From: Eubacterium sp.
GTDB taxonomy: Bacteria > Bacillota > Clostridia > Oscillospirales > Acutalibacteraceae
Direction of reading: 5' to 3'
Assembly (NCBI GenBank): GCA_015655975.1
Contig: DVEP01000028.1
Location: forward strand, 1-54,305
DNA length: 54,305 bases
Shown here: piece by piece, positions 27,248 through 36,335 of the stretch
Numbering within the stretch: the first letter of the stretch is position 1
Layout of the letters: each line of letters begins with the position of its first letter
Position numbers and translations under genes: made by a program
The notes under the pieces: generated by a model
Databases searched by the model: none
Seen by the model: the letters and a program-made list of their open reading frames with translations, nothing else
What the model was told of the DNA's origin: nothing

Positions 27248-28902
27248 CACTCTACCGAAACTATGAAGTAGTAAATCGGTTGTCCGCCCTCAATTATGGT
27301 AATTTCAGCGTCAGAACCGAGTTCATTTTTTAATTTTTCTTCAAGTTGCTGTGCTTGTTCTTCGGTTGCACCTTCGCCGTAAATGATTGTTACAAGCGAT
27401 TTTTCATCGCTGAACAAAGACATTATTGTATCGTATGCAACTTTTACAATATCGCTGTCGTCAATAAACTTGATTTTACCCTCTGCAAGTCCCATTATTT
27501 GACCTTGCTTGATTGGTTTTGAGTCAAATTCACTGTCTCTTGCGGCAAATGTTACACTGCCTGTGCTTACATTTCCTGCCGCTTCAATCATCATTTCTTT
27601 ATTATCTTCTGCTGAACTTTCATCGTCAAAAGAAAGCATTGCGGAAATTCCCTGCGGAACTGTTTTTGTCGGAAGGACAATAACAGTTCTGTCTTCAACA
27701 ATAGGTACGGTTTGCTGAGCCGCCATAATAATATTTGAATTGTTAGGCAAAACAAATACATTTTTTGCCGGTGTTTTCATTATTGCATTATAAATATCGT
27801 CGGTAGATGGGTTCATTGTCTGACCGCCCGACACAACAACATCTGCTCCGAGATCTTCAAACAAAGACTTCACGCCGTCACCTGCGCAAACGCAAACAAA
27901 ACCAAAGTCGTTTTCAGGCTCTGCTATTGCATTTTCTTCTTCCTTTTTGCTTTCTTCGGAAGCGTTTTGGTGCTGATAGCGCATATTGTCAATTTTAATA
28001 TTTATGAGTTGACCGTACTTCAAAGCGTGCTGAATAACATTGCCCGGCTCATTTGAATGAACATGGACTTTGATAATATTTGCATCATCAACAACAACTA
28101 CGCAGTCGCCGATTGACTCGAGATATGCTCTCAAAGCAAGCGGGTCTTTTTTGCAATTTCTGTCTTTTTCAATCAAAAATTCCGAACAATATCCAAACTC
28201 AATTTCGTCGTCTGCGTCACCTACAACAGACTTGCTTACACTTTGCACGGGTTTAACTCCGTCTCCGTCAATAAGCTGAACTATCGAGCCGTTTTTAAAC
28301 ACACTTTTGATACCCTGAAAAATAAGTAAAAGTCCCTGTCCGCCGGCATCTACAACGCCTGCTTTTTTAAGTACGGGTAAAAGATTCGGTGTGTCGTCAA
28401 GCGCTTTTTGAGCCGCTTCAAGCGCCGTGTTGCAGACAGTTTCAATGTCTGCTTCGGGATTGTTTGCAATAAGTTCTTCGGCAGACTCTGCCGCTTTTCT
28501 TATTACAGTCAAAATTGTGCCTTCGGTTGGTTTCATGACAGCCTTGTACGCTGCGTCGCTGCCTGCTCTCAAAGCCTTCACAACATCTGTTGTTCCCGCA
28601 CTGTCAAGTCCTTTAAAACCTTTAGACATACCTCTGAAAATGAGCGACAATATTACGCCCGAGTTACCCCTTGCACCTCTCAAAAGAGATGAGGCGGCGA
28701 TTTTTGCAGCCTCTGCTATAGTACAGTTGTCGTCAAGTGTTGCCACGTCTCTTGCGGCAGCACCTATTGTCATACTCATATTTGTACCTGTATCGCCGTC
28801 CGGAACAGGAAATATATTCAGTGCGTCAACAGCGGCACGATTGTTTGAAATGTTGTTTGATGCGGAAATAATTCCGTCTCTAAACATTGAGCCAGTTATC
28901 AT
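27247..28902 (-). CDS. fakA: DAK2-domain fatty acid kinase subunit (FakA/YloV)
   Basis: 551 residues. The N-terminal DhaL-like kinase domain (about 1-200) has the Asp-rich nucleotide site in PDGDTGTNMSMT and RGARGNSGVILS. A middle domain follows, then a C-terminal DegV-like FakB-interacting domain with GQIMGL. FakA phosphorylates fatty acids held by FakB for phospholipid synthesis. Its position between the Asp23 protein and recG is the conserved Firmicutes yloU-yloV-recG order. No fakB gene is in the window. Confidence 0.93.
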   Translation of the reverse strand: MITGSMFRDGIISASNNISNNRAAVDALNIFPVPDGDTGTNMSMTIGAAARDVATLDDNCTIAEAAKIAASSLLRGARGNSGVILSLIFRGMSKGFKGLDSAGTTDVVKALRAGSDAAYKAVMKPTEGTILTVIRKAAESAEELIANNPEADIETVCNTALEAAQKALDDTPNLLPVLKKAGVVDAGGQGLLLIFQGIKSVFKNGSIVQLIDGDGVKPVQSVSKSVVGDADDEIEFGYCSEFLIEKDRNCKKDPLALRAYLESIGDCVVVVDDANIIKVHVHSNEPGNVIQHALKYGQLINIKIDNMRYQHQNASEESKKEEENAIAEPENDFGFVCVCAGDGVKSLFEDLGADVVVSGGQTMNPSTDDIYNAIMKTPAKNVFVLPNNSNIIMAAQQTVPIVEDRTVIVLPTKTVPQGISAMLSFDDESSAEDNKEMMIEAAGNVSTGSVTFAARDSEFDSKPIKQGQIMGLAEGKIKFIDDSDIVKVAYDTIMSLFSDEKSLVTIIYGEGATEEQAQQLEEKLKNELGSDAEITIIEGGQPIYYFIVSVE

Positions 28903-28918
28903 TTAAAAGTCCTCCGGG

Positions 28919-29278
28919 TTAGTTCTTTAATTCATCAACATATACATTAACTGCCTCAACTTTGAGGTCGGTTGCTTCTTCTATTGTATATCTTACTTTA
29001 TTAACAATACTGCTTACAATAGCATTGATATTAATGCCGTATGTTACAGCAATATGCAAATCAATAATAAGCGAATCGTTTTCGCTTTTTACCGTAACAC
29101 CTTGATTTGTTGTGTCAAAATCATATTTCCCTTTGAGCGCGGAACGAATGGTTTGCACAGGATTTGAACTAACCATACCGGCAACACCAAAACAGGAAGA
29201 CGCGGCTTTTCCTACAAGTTTTGAAAAATAGTTGTTTGTAATTTCAATATAACCGTTTTCTGTTTCTGTTCTAATCAT
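28919..29278 (-). CDS. Asp23/Gls24-family protein (YloU-like)
   Basis: 119 residues, single Asp23 domain (GYIEITNNYFSKLVGKAAS... to VNVYVDEL). It is a small cytoplasmic or membrane-peripheral protein linked to envelope stress in Gram-positive bacteria. It has a GGAGG site and lies 16 bases before fakA, as yloU does before yloV in Bacillus. No catalytic motif. Confidence 0.92.
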   Translation of the reverse strand: MIRTETENGYIEITNNYFSKLVGKAASSCFGVAGMVSSNPVQTIRSALKGKYDFDTTNQGVTVKSENDSLIIDLHIAVTYGININAIVSSIVNKVRYTIEEATDLKVEAVNVYVDELKN

Positions 29279-29331
29279 TATAAAGCCTCCTTAGTATATT
29301 TTATGAAAAAAAGTTTTTATTAAACTATATA

Positions 29332-30831
29332 TCATTTTTCAAAATACCATTCTTCAATATTTGAAAAATAATTTTTATAAATACCCTGCATATCTGCGTG
29401 AATTGACTTTGAGTAGCCAATGACTCCTTTTCTGTAAACAACGGGAACAAAAGGAATGGTTTTTGTAAACTCCATTACAAAAGTTCCCATCTCTCCGCCA
29501 TTCAGATAGTTTGAGTATGCCTGAGCGCAGGTCGAGTTTATATCTATTCCGTAATTCACTGCACCGTCTTTTGCAAAAAACGGGAACAAATTCATATCGT
29601 CTGCAAGTTTCGTTTCGCCTATATAAATGTCGTAATATCCTTTCGACAGTGCTTCTGTATAGTCCGAATACGGCATATTGTAGATTTTAACCTTAAATCC
29701 GACAGACTCAAGCGCCGACTTCACGATTGTGGCCATTGCCGACTTTTCTGTATTGTCTGAATTTACAAGCAAACGAACCGTTGCCTTTGAAATGTCAAAC
29801 CCGCTTTTTATTATTGCCTGTTTTGCGCCTGTTTCATCGTTTTCCTTTGAAAAAATGTTTGAAACGGTTGCCAGGTCGCAGGTGGGATTGAAAATTGAAG
29901 TTGCAGGGTAAGCAAAACCGTGATACGCGCTTTTTGAAATTGCGTCTCTGTTGATTGCAAGAGATACTGCGCTTCTTATATCCGGCAAACTCATCATATT
30001 CCCTGTCGAAGTGTTAAATCCTATAAAAACAAGGTTATTTATATTAACTGCTTTAATCTGACTTTTTATTTTTTTGCTTTCCGAAGAATCAAGACTGAAA
30101 TACGCATAGTCGATATTGTCAATGCTGATACCGTTTGCGATTGACTCTGCAGAAGCAATATTCACAAGGTCTATCTTTTTGATATTCGGAGAAAAATCTG
30201 TTTTATTTTCATTTTGAACAAGTTGAATTTCATTGTTTGACTTTTTATAAAACGCATATTTACCGCTGCCAATCGGCAAGTCCGTATCTGCGGAAGCATT
30301 TTGTACTATCGGAAAAGTCAGCAGATTTACAGCCTTTGGATTTTGATACTCCAACTGAAAAACAACCGTGCCCTGTGCCTGAGCGTTTGCCGATTTAATT
30401 CCCAAAAGCGTATTTGCATAGTGAGGCGAATTTTTAGCCAAATTGAACGACGACACAATATCTGTTGCGGTCAACTCACTGCCGTCGGAAAATTTAATTC
30501 CTATCGGAAAATTCACAACAAGTTTGTCTTTTGCCGTAAATTCATACGACGACGCTATCTGCAAAACAGGGGAAAAACTTTCGTCCAATTTTACAAGCGA
30601 GTCAAAAACAAGGTCTGCTATTACTATATTATTTTCTGTTTCAGCCTTGTACGGATTTAAAGAGTCGGACTTAGTATAACTTATACGAAGCGATTTATCC
30701 GACTTTTCTGTTTCCGACTGATTTGTGACGGAAGTCGTTGTTTCTTTTCCGTCTTCATTTTTTGAAGTGCAGGAAGCAAATGTAAACACCATTGCAACTG
30801 CAAGGAAAACTGCAAGTATTTTTTTAAGCAT
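29332..30831 (-). CDS. ABC transporter substrate-binding lipoprotein (family 5)
   Basis: 499 residues. The signal peptide ends in the lipobox FASC (Cys near residue 21). A Ser/Thr/Glu-rich spacer leads into a family-5 fold (LRISYTKSDSLNPYKAE, then FPIGIKFSDGSELTATDIVSSFNLA). Such proteins bind oligopeptides, nickel or sugars. No permease or ATPase genes adjoin it, so it is an orphan that may work with a distant transporter. It starts directly after the ymdB stop. Confidence 0.88.
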   Translation of the reverse strand: MLKKILAVFLAVAMVFTFASCTSKNEDGKETTTSVTNQSETEKSDKSLRISYTKSDSLNPYKAETENNIVIADLVFDSLVKLDESFSPVLQIASSYEFTAKDKLVVNFPIGIKFSDGSELTATDIVSSFNLAKNSPHYANTLLGIKSANAQAQGTVVFQLEYQNPKAVNLLTFPIVQNASADTDLPIGSGKYAFYKKSNNEIQLVQNENKTDFSPNIKKIDLVNIASAESIANGISIDNIDYAYFSLDSSESKKIKSQIKAVNINNLVFIGFNTSTGNMMSLPDIRSAVSLAINRDAISKSAYHGFAYPATSIFNPTCDLATVSNIFSKENDETGAKQAIIKSGFDISKATVRLLVNSDNTEKSAMATIVKSALESVGFKVKIYNMPYSDYTEALSKGYYDIYIGETKLADDMNLFPFFAKDGAVNYGIDINSTCAQAYSNYLNGGEMGTFVMEFTKTIPFVPVVYRKGVIGYSKSIHADMQGIYKNYFSNIEEWYFEK

Positions 30832-31605
30832 TCAGTATCTAATCCTTTTTACACTTATCGTTTTGTAACTTTTTTCGTCAATTTCAAAAATACAGCCTTC
30901 GCAAACGCAGGGACCGTCAGGATTTAAAAATCTGACAGGCATAGATGTTCTCATTCTCTCTATTGCAAGCTCGGGAGTAACGCCGAGTACACTGTAAAAC
31001 GGGCCTGTCATACCCAAATCTGTTATATAACCCGTACCGTTAGGTAAAATTTGCTCGTCTGCCGTCTGTATGTGAGTATGCGTACCGTAAACTGCACTCA
31101 CTCTGCCGTCAAGGTAAAAGCCCATAGCTTTTTTCTCTGCGGTTGATTCGGCGTGAAAGTCCACCAATATGATGTTTGCGCCGTCGTTTTTCAATTTTTC
31201 AATTTCTGCGTCCGCAACATCAAAAGGGTTGTCGTAGTTGTCAATATACGACCTACCTATTAAATTTAAAACGCCGACTTTTACTTTGCCGAAATCAAAA
31301 ACGGTACTGCCTTTTCCCGGCGCAGTTTTATAAAAATTAGCAGGTCTGATTATGAACTCGTTTTCGTCAAGAAATTCGTAAATTTCCCGTCTTCTCAACG
31401 CGTGATTTCCGAGAGTGATGATATCTGCTCCGCTGTCAAAAATATGTTTTGCAGACTGTGGCAAAATTCCGTTTCCTACGGCAGAATTTTCTCCGTTTAC
31501 AACTGTAAGTTTACAGTCGTACTCTTTTTTAATTTTTGAAAGCGTGTTTCTCAAATGTTCACAACCCTGTTGCGAAACAACATCGCCTATTACCGCAATA
31601 TTCAT
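30832..31605 (-). CDS. ymdB: YmdB-type metallophosphoesterase (TIGR00282 family)
   Basis: 257 residues, full length. Metal-binding motifs appear in order: GDVVSQQG, NGENSAVG, TLGNHALR, DFHAESTAEK and GTHTHIQTAD. Family members hydrolyse 2',3'-cyclic nucleotides and affect biofilm and sporulation decisions in Bacillus. Here it is followed without a gap by the peptide-binding lipoprotein gene. Confidence 0.94.
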   Translation of the reverse strand: MNIAVIGDVVSQQGCEHLRNTLSKIKKEYDCKLTVVNGENSAVGNGILPQSAKHIFDSGADIITLGNHALRRREIYEFLDENEFIIRPANFYKTAPGKGSTVFDFGKVKVGVLNLIGRSYIDNYDNPFDVADAEIEKLKNDGANIILVDFHAESTAEKKAMGFYLDGRVSAVYGTHTHIQTADEQILPNGTGYITDLGMTGPFYSVLGVTPELAIERMRTSMPVRFLNPDGPCVCEGCIFEIDEKSYKTISVKRIRY

Positions 31606-31852
31606 TTATTTCTCTTTTCTTATTGTACAATACCTTAACATATTATAGTTATATTTATATTTTTAGATTATATAAACATACCATTTATTAAATAAACATT
31701 ATACAGTATATTGCAACAAATTACAATTAACAAATAATTAATCTTTTAACAATCGCAAACACCCAAACACTGCGGGTGTTGAATAAAAATCTTACCAAAA
31801 ACTCTTTATTCAAAGCACTTTCAAATTGAAAAATTACAATTATTTTTCCTTA

Positions 31853-32515
31853 TTATTCCAAGCGCCAATCAACAGGTTCGTCCAGCAATTCGTTTGTTTT
31901 TGAAAAATGCCTGCAACCGAAAAAACCGTTGTATGCGGACAGCGGACTCGGGTGTGCCGCCGTTAAAATATGATGATTTTTATTTGTGATTAAACTTGCC
32001 TTGCTCTTTGCAAAATTTCCCCAAAGTAAAAAAACGATAGGCTTTTCTCTTTCGTTGAGCAACTCAATAATTCTGTCAGTAAATATTTCCCAGCCTATTC
32101 CTCTATGGCTTGCTGCCGCACCGCCTCTTACAGACAAAACAGTGTTCAAAAGAAGAACTCCGTTTTTTGCCCACGGAGTCAAATCTCCGCTTTTAGGGAT
32201 AGGATAGCCAAGGTCATCGTGATATTCTTTAAAAATATTGACAAGCGACGGCGGAGGTTTCACTCCGTCTTTTACTGAAAAAGACAGACCATGCGCCTGA
32301 TTCGGACCGTGATACGGGTCCTGTCCCAAAATTACAGCCTTGACCTCGTTGTAATCGGTAATTTTCATAGCATTAAAAATATCGTGCATATCGGGATAAA
32401 TCGGATAGTTCGGATTGGCATATTCAGACTTCAAGAAATTATGTATTTTTTTATAGTATTCTTTCTCAAACTCATCTTTCAAAAGATTGTCCCACTCATT
32501 TTCAAAATGTACCAT
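31853..32515 (-). CDS. ung: Uracil-DNA glycosylase
   Basis: 220 residues from ATG 32515 (MVHFENEW), which has AAGGGG 7 bases upstream; the longer frame from 32608 lacks a site. The family-1 motifs are intact: GQDPYHGPNQAHGLSFSV with the catalytic Asp, and HPSPLSAYNGFFGCRHFS with the His. It removes uracil from DNA. It stands alone. Confidence 0.96.
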   Translation of the reverse strand: MVHFENEWDNLLKDEFEKEYYKKIHNFLKSEYANPNYPIYPDMHDIFNAMKITDYNEVKAVILGQDPYHGPNQAHGLSFSVKDGVKPPPSLVNIFKEYHDDLGYPIPKSGDLTPWAKNGVLLLNTVLSVRGGAAASHRGIGWEIFTDRIIELLNEREKPIVFLLWGNFAKSKASLITNKNHHILTAAHPSPLSAYNGFFGCRHFSKTNELLDEPVDWRLE

Positions 32516-32675
32516 AACACTTCCCCTTTCTGCAACATAATTGTAACATCTCACAACACTGTATTCAAGATTTTTGTAAACTTTTGAACAAATACGGACA
32601 GCAAACAAAAATTACGAACTTGAATTTTTTATCTGTTCATTGTAATATATAAAAAAATCGTTTAGAGGTACAAAT

Positions 32676-33626
32676 ATGTTAACAGGACTTTCTGCAGGAA
32701 TGCTTTGGGGACTCGACACCGTAATTTTGAGCATAGCGCTCAGTAAATCAGGTTTCTGCTCTACTGCTCAGGCAATAGCGCTCGCACCCTTTGTCAGCAC
32801 TTTTTTTCACGACCTTTTCTCATCTTTTTGGATGATTATTTACACAAGTACAAGAAAACAATGGAAAAATGTTATTCGCGCATTGAAAACAAAAAGCGGA
32901 AAATTCATCATACTCGGCGCTCTTTTAGGCGGACCTATAGGAATGTCGGGGTATGTTAACGCAATCAACTATATCGGACCCGCCTATACGGCAATCATAA
33001 CTGCCGCATATCCGGCAGTAGGTGCGCTTTTTGCAAGAATTTTTCTTAAAGAAAAAATGAAATGGTATCAAATGGCTGCGCTTGCAGTCAGCATTATGGG
33101 AGTCATCGCACTTGGCTACACTCCCGGCGGAAACGATGAAGTAAAAAATCTCTATTTAGGGTTTGGATGCGCGCTTTTAAGTGTAATCGGCTGGTCATCC
33201 GAGGCAGTAATTTGCGCATACGGAATGAAAGACCCCGACATAAGTAACGAACACGCTTTGCAAATTCGTCAACTTGTATCTGCCGTTACATACGGATTCA
33301 TCATTATTCCTGTTTTAAAAGGAATAGGCTTTGTTGCCGATATGTTCATATCGCAGGAAACAGGTATCATTCTCATATCGGCGTTTTTCGGAACTGCGTC
33401 CTACCTTTGCTACTACAAAACAATAGGGAAAATCGGCGCATCAAAGGCTATGGCTTTAAACATCACATATTCCGCGTGGTCAATAGTTTTTTCAATAGTT
33501 CTTCTTCATACACTGCCCGACCTTAAAAGCGTAGTGTGTTGTATTGTAATCGTGCTTGCCTCAATCATTGCAGGCTCCGATATTAAAGCTATTTTTCAAA
33601 AGAAAAAGCAGGTGATTAAAAAATGA
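32676..33626 (+). CDS. DMT/EamA-family transporter
   Basis: 316 residues with ten predicted membrane helices in two repeats, the DMT pattern. A YVNAINYIGPAYTAIITAAYPAVGALFARIFL stretch in the first repeat is typical for EamA proteins. The AGGTACAA region precedes ATG 32676. It overlaps the YhcH gene by 4 bases (ATGA). With YhcH and the fucose genes nearby it may export or import a sugar or metabolite, but the substrate is unknown. Confidence 0.87.
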   Translation: MLTGLSAGMLWGLDTVILSIALSKSGFCSTAQAIALAPFVSTFFHDLFSSFWMIIYTSTRKQWKNVIRALKTKSGKFIILGALLGGPIGMSGYVNAINYIGPAYTAIITAAYPAVGALFARIFLKEKMKWYQMAALAVSIMGVIALGYTPGGNDEVKNLYLGFGCALLSVIGWSSEAVICAYGMKDPDISNEHALQIRQLVSAVTYGFIIIPVLKGIGFVADMFISQETGIILISAFFGTASYLCYYKTIGKIGASKAMALNITYSAWSIVFSIVLLHTLPDLKSVVCCIVIVLASIIAGSDIKAIFQKKKQVIKK

Positions 33627-34084
33627 TTTTCGATAAAATGGAAAACGCAAAAGACTATTTTGAAGAATACCCGCAAATGCAGTTTGTATATGAATTTGTA
33701 AAAAAAGCAAATCAGGAAAAACTTGCCGACGGCACCTATGAAATAGACGGCAGAAAACTTTTTGCAACAATACAAAGTTACAAAACAAAGCAACAAACTC
33801 AGGATATGATGTTTGAAGCGCACAAAAAATACATAGATGTTCAGTATATTGTACAGGGAATTGAAAAAATACGCTGGGCGAAATTGCAAAATGTATCTCT
33901 TGTAAAAGAGGAATACAGCAAAGGCAAAGATATTGCTTTTTACGAAGGAAACGCACAGTTTGATTTTACGCTCACCAAAGGAACATTTTTGTTTTTGACG
34001 CCAAACGACGCACATCTTCCCGGTATATCTGCCGAAAAAGATGTATTTGTAAGAAAAATTGTTTTTAAAATTGAAACCGAATAA
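33623..34084 (+). CDS. YhcH/YjgK/YiaL-family protein
   Basis: 153 residues, single cupin-like domain (YEIDGRKLFATIQSYKT..., HKKYIDVQYIVQG, FLTPNDAHLPGI). Relatives occur in sialic acid, beta-galactoside and pentose operons and are thought to act on sugar anomers. Its start overlaps the DMT gene by 4 bases, so both are co-translated. A terminator follows. Confidence 0.9.
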   Translation: MIFDKMENAKDYFEEYPQMQFVYEFVKKANQEKLADGTYEIDGRKLFATIQSYKTKQQTQDMMFEAHKKYIDVQYIVQGIEKIRWAKLQNVSLVKEEYSKGKDIAFYEGNAQFDFTLTKGTFLFLTPNDAHLPGISAEKDVFVRKIVFKIETE

Positions 34085-34086
34085 AA

Positions 34087-34121
34087 AACAGCCTCTGCAA
34101 AATTAAATCGCAGAGGTTGTT
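34087..34121. terminator. Terminator between yhcH and the AraC gene
   Basis: 12-bp stem with one G-T pair, AACAGCCTCTGC / GCAGAGGTTGTT, an 11-base loop and a following T run on the plus strand. Confidence 0.8.
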
Positions 34122-34139
34122 TTTTTATATAGAGAAAAT

Positions 34140-35003
34140 TTATTTATTTTTTATGTTATTTGAATAGTTGTTTTTTCTGTACGCAGACGGAGAAACATTT
34201 TTGTACTTCGCAAAAGTTTTTGAAAAGTAACTCATATCATTAAATCCGCAATTAAGCGCAATGTCTGTAACGGAACTATCCGTAAGCACAAGCAATTCGC
34301 ACGCCTGCTCTACTCTGTAATAGTTCAAATAGTCAATAGGCGTTTTGCCTGTCATACCCGAAAAGGCTCTGCAAAAGTAACGGGGTACCATACCCGCAAC
34401 TTCTGCAAGTTCACTCAGTGAAACAGAGTTTTCGTAGTTATCTCTGATATATGTGAGCACATTTTTAAGACGCAAAATCTGATTTTTATTTTTAGAAACA
34501 AAGTTGTCGTTTTTTTTCAAAGAAAGCAGACTTCCCATAAACTGCCACAGAAGACCGACCGTCGTTAACTGATAGCCCGTCTCTTCACTGTTCATAGACT
34601 CGAAAATCTTTTCTGCAATTTCAGCCTGAACGCTTCCCGACCTGAAAACACCCGTAAAACCGCTTGCGTCCGCAACAAATTCGGTAGTGCTTTTCAAACA
34701 AACAGGAGAGTTTTGCATAAGCGTTCCCAAATCAAAATCTACACACTCATACTTGCAGTCAAACGGCTCTCCACCGTGAACAATTCCCTCTCCTACCCAA
34801 GCGCAGTCGCCCTCGTTCATTAGATAGTTTTTTCCGTCAAAAGACACTTCAAACCTGCCTTTTTTCACAAAAATAATTTCATATTCTATGTGCCAATGAA
34901 ACGGCATCTGATAGTTCGGCGCATTTTTGTCAACAACATAAAGCGCTATCGGGAAATCGAAAGTTCCGTGCTTTTTGTTTTCGTAAAGTTTACTATAATT
35001 CAT
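34140..35003 (-). CDS. AraC-family transcriptional regulator
   Basis: 287 residues from ATG 35003 (MNYSKLYE); a TTG at 35015 is possible. An N-terminal cupin sensing domain (MPFHWHIEYEIIFVKKG) is followed by a C-terminal AraC domain with two helix-turn-helix motifs (SLSELAEVAGMVPRYFCRAF and DIALNCGFNDMSYFSKTFAKY). It is divergent from the fucose operon, whose promoter has a poor -35. It is therefore the likely activator of that operon in response to a sugar or its phosphate. Confidence 0.92.
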   Translation of the reverse strand: MNYSKLYENKKHGTFDFPIALYVVDKNAPNYQMPFHWHIEYEIIFVKKGRFEVSFDGKNYLMNEGDCAWVGEGIVHGGEPFDCKYECVDFDLGTLMQNSPVCLKSTTEFVADASGFTGVFRSGSVQAEIAEKIFESMNSEETGYQLTTVGLLWQFMGSLLSLKKNDNFVSKNKNQILRLKNVLTYIRDNYENSVSLSELAEVAGMVPRYFCRAFSGMTGKTPIDYLNYYRVEQACELLVLTDSSVTDIALNCGFNDMSYFSKTFAKYKNVSPSAYRKNNYSNNIKNK

Positions 35004-35075
35004 AATTTTACCCAAAAGTGAATATCGTCATAATATATTATCCATTTTCAACAAGCATACTATTTGTGAATGTAA

Positions 35076-35116
35076 TATAATACAATTAAGTTAACATACT
35101 TTGACAACAATGTCAA
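35076..35116 (+). promoter_or_regulatory. Fucose operon promoter and palindromic operator
   Basis: A TATAAT at 35076-35081 has no recognisable -35 at 17 bases (AAGCAT), as expected for an activator-dependent promoter. A perfect palindrome, TTGACA-ACAA-TGTCAA (35101-35116), lies near +15. It is 44 bases before the fucA ATG and is a candidate repressor site. Confidence 0.5.
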
Positions 35117-35159
35117 CTAATGAATATCAATTTCAAAAGCGAAAGAAAGGACACACAAT

Positions 35160-35870
35160 ATGCAAAATATTGACGAAATCAAAGAACAAATTTGCGATGT
35201 TTGTCATAAAATGTGGCAGCTCGGATGGGTTGCGGCAAACGACGGAAATGTCAGCGCAAGACTTGACGACGGCAGAATTATCGCAACTCCGACAGGTATA
35301 AGCAAATCTTTCATCACACCCGAAAAATTAGTTATTCTTGACAAAGACGGAAATATTTTAGAAGCACAAGACGGTTACCGTCCGTCCAGTGAAATCAAAA
35401 TGCACCTTCGCTGCTACGACAAAAGAGACGATGTAATGAGCGTCATTCACGCACACCCGCCCGGAGCAACAGGTTTTGCAGTAGCGCACAAGGCTATGGA
35501 TATGTACAATATGATTGAAGATGTTGCTGTTATCGGCTCTGTTCCGCTGACACCGTACGGCACACCTTCAACAATCGAAGTGCCGAACGCTATTGAGCCG
35601 TATTTGGAAGAACACGATGTAATGCTTCTTGAAAACCACGGAGCATTGGCTGTAGGAAGCGATGTAATCACTGCATTTTACAGAATGGAAAGTTTGGAAC
35701 TTTGGGCAAAAATCACAATCAATGCGGTTATTCTCGGCGGAAGCCACGACATCAGCAAAGAAAATGTACAGAAGTTAATCGACCTGAGAGGCTACTACAA
35801 AGTTACGGGAAGACACCCCGGACATAAAGTATTTAACCCCGACGACGATATTCTTCACAAAAAAGACTAA
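35160..35870 (+). CDS. fucA: L-fuculose-phosphate aldolase (class II aldolase)
   Basis: 236 residues from ATG 35160, preceded by GAAAGGA. The zinc-ligand motif HAHPPGATGFAVA and a later His in ENHGAL are present, with the catalytic Glu in PSSEIKMHL. It splits L-fuculose-1-phosphate into dihydroxyacetone phosphate and lactaldehyde. First gene of fucA-fucU-kinase-fucI, so the fuc assignment rests on context as well as sequence. Confidence 0.92.
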   Translation: MQNIDEIKEQICDVCHKMWQLGWVAANDGNVSARLDDGRIIATPTGISKSFITPEKLVILDKDGNILEAQDGYRPSSEIKMHLRCYDKRDDVMSVIHAHPPGATGFAVAHKAMDMYNMIEDVAVIGSVPLTPYGTPSTIEVPNAIEPYLEEHDVMLLENHGALAVGSDVITAFYRMESLELWAKITINAVILGGSHDISKENVQKLIDLRGYYKVTGRHPGHKVFNPDDDILHKKD

Positions 35871-35897
35871 TCTCAGAAACTAAGAGGTATTTAATAT

Positions 35898-36335
35898 ATG
35901 TTAAAAAATATACCGAACATCATTTCACCCGATTTACTCAAAGCGCTTTGTGAAATGGGACACGGCGACGAACTTGTCATTGCCGACGGAAATTTTCCCT
36001 GCCATACAGTAGGCAAAAATGCAAAAGTTGTTCGTCTTGACGGACACGGCGTACCTGAAATACTTGACGCTGTATTGCAGTTGTTACCGCTTGATACATA
36101 CAGTGAAAAACAAGTCGGTTTGATGGAAGTAGTAGAAGGCGATGACTGCGGTACTCCTGAAATTTGGAGCGAGTACAGAAAAATTTTGTCAAAATATGAA
36201 CCTGACAACAGCGAAATTGAGTTTATTGAGAGATTTAATTTTTACGAAAAAGCAAAGCAGTCATATTTAATCATTGCAACAGGTGAAAAAGCAATATATG
36301 CAAATATTTTGCTCAAAAAAGGTGTGGTTAAATGA
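35898..36335 (+). CDS. fucU: L-fucose mutarotase (RbsD/FucU family)
   Basis: 145 residues. The N-terminal segment ALCEMGHGDELVIADGNFP is the RbsD/FucU active-site signature, with the catalytic His in GHGD. It interconverts anomers of L-fucose to feed the isomerase. ATG 35898 has AGAGG upstream. It overlaps the kinase start by 4 bases. Confidence 0.93.
   Translation: MLKNIPNIISPDLLKALCEMGHGDELVIADGNFPCHTVGKNAKVVRLDGHGVPEILDAVLQLLPLDTYSEKQVGLMEVVEGDDCGTPEIWSEYRKILSKYEPDNSEIEFIERFNFYEKAKQSYLIIATGEKAIYANILLKKGVVK

Noticed and set aside
31758..31780. Hairpin AACACCC / GGGTGTT downstream of ung
   Set aside because: Only 7 bp and no T run on either strand, so not called as a terminator.
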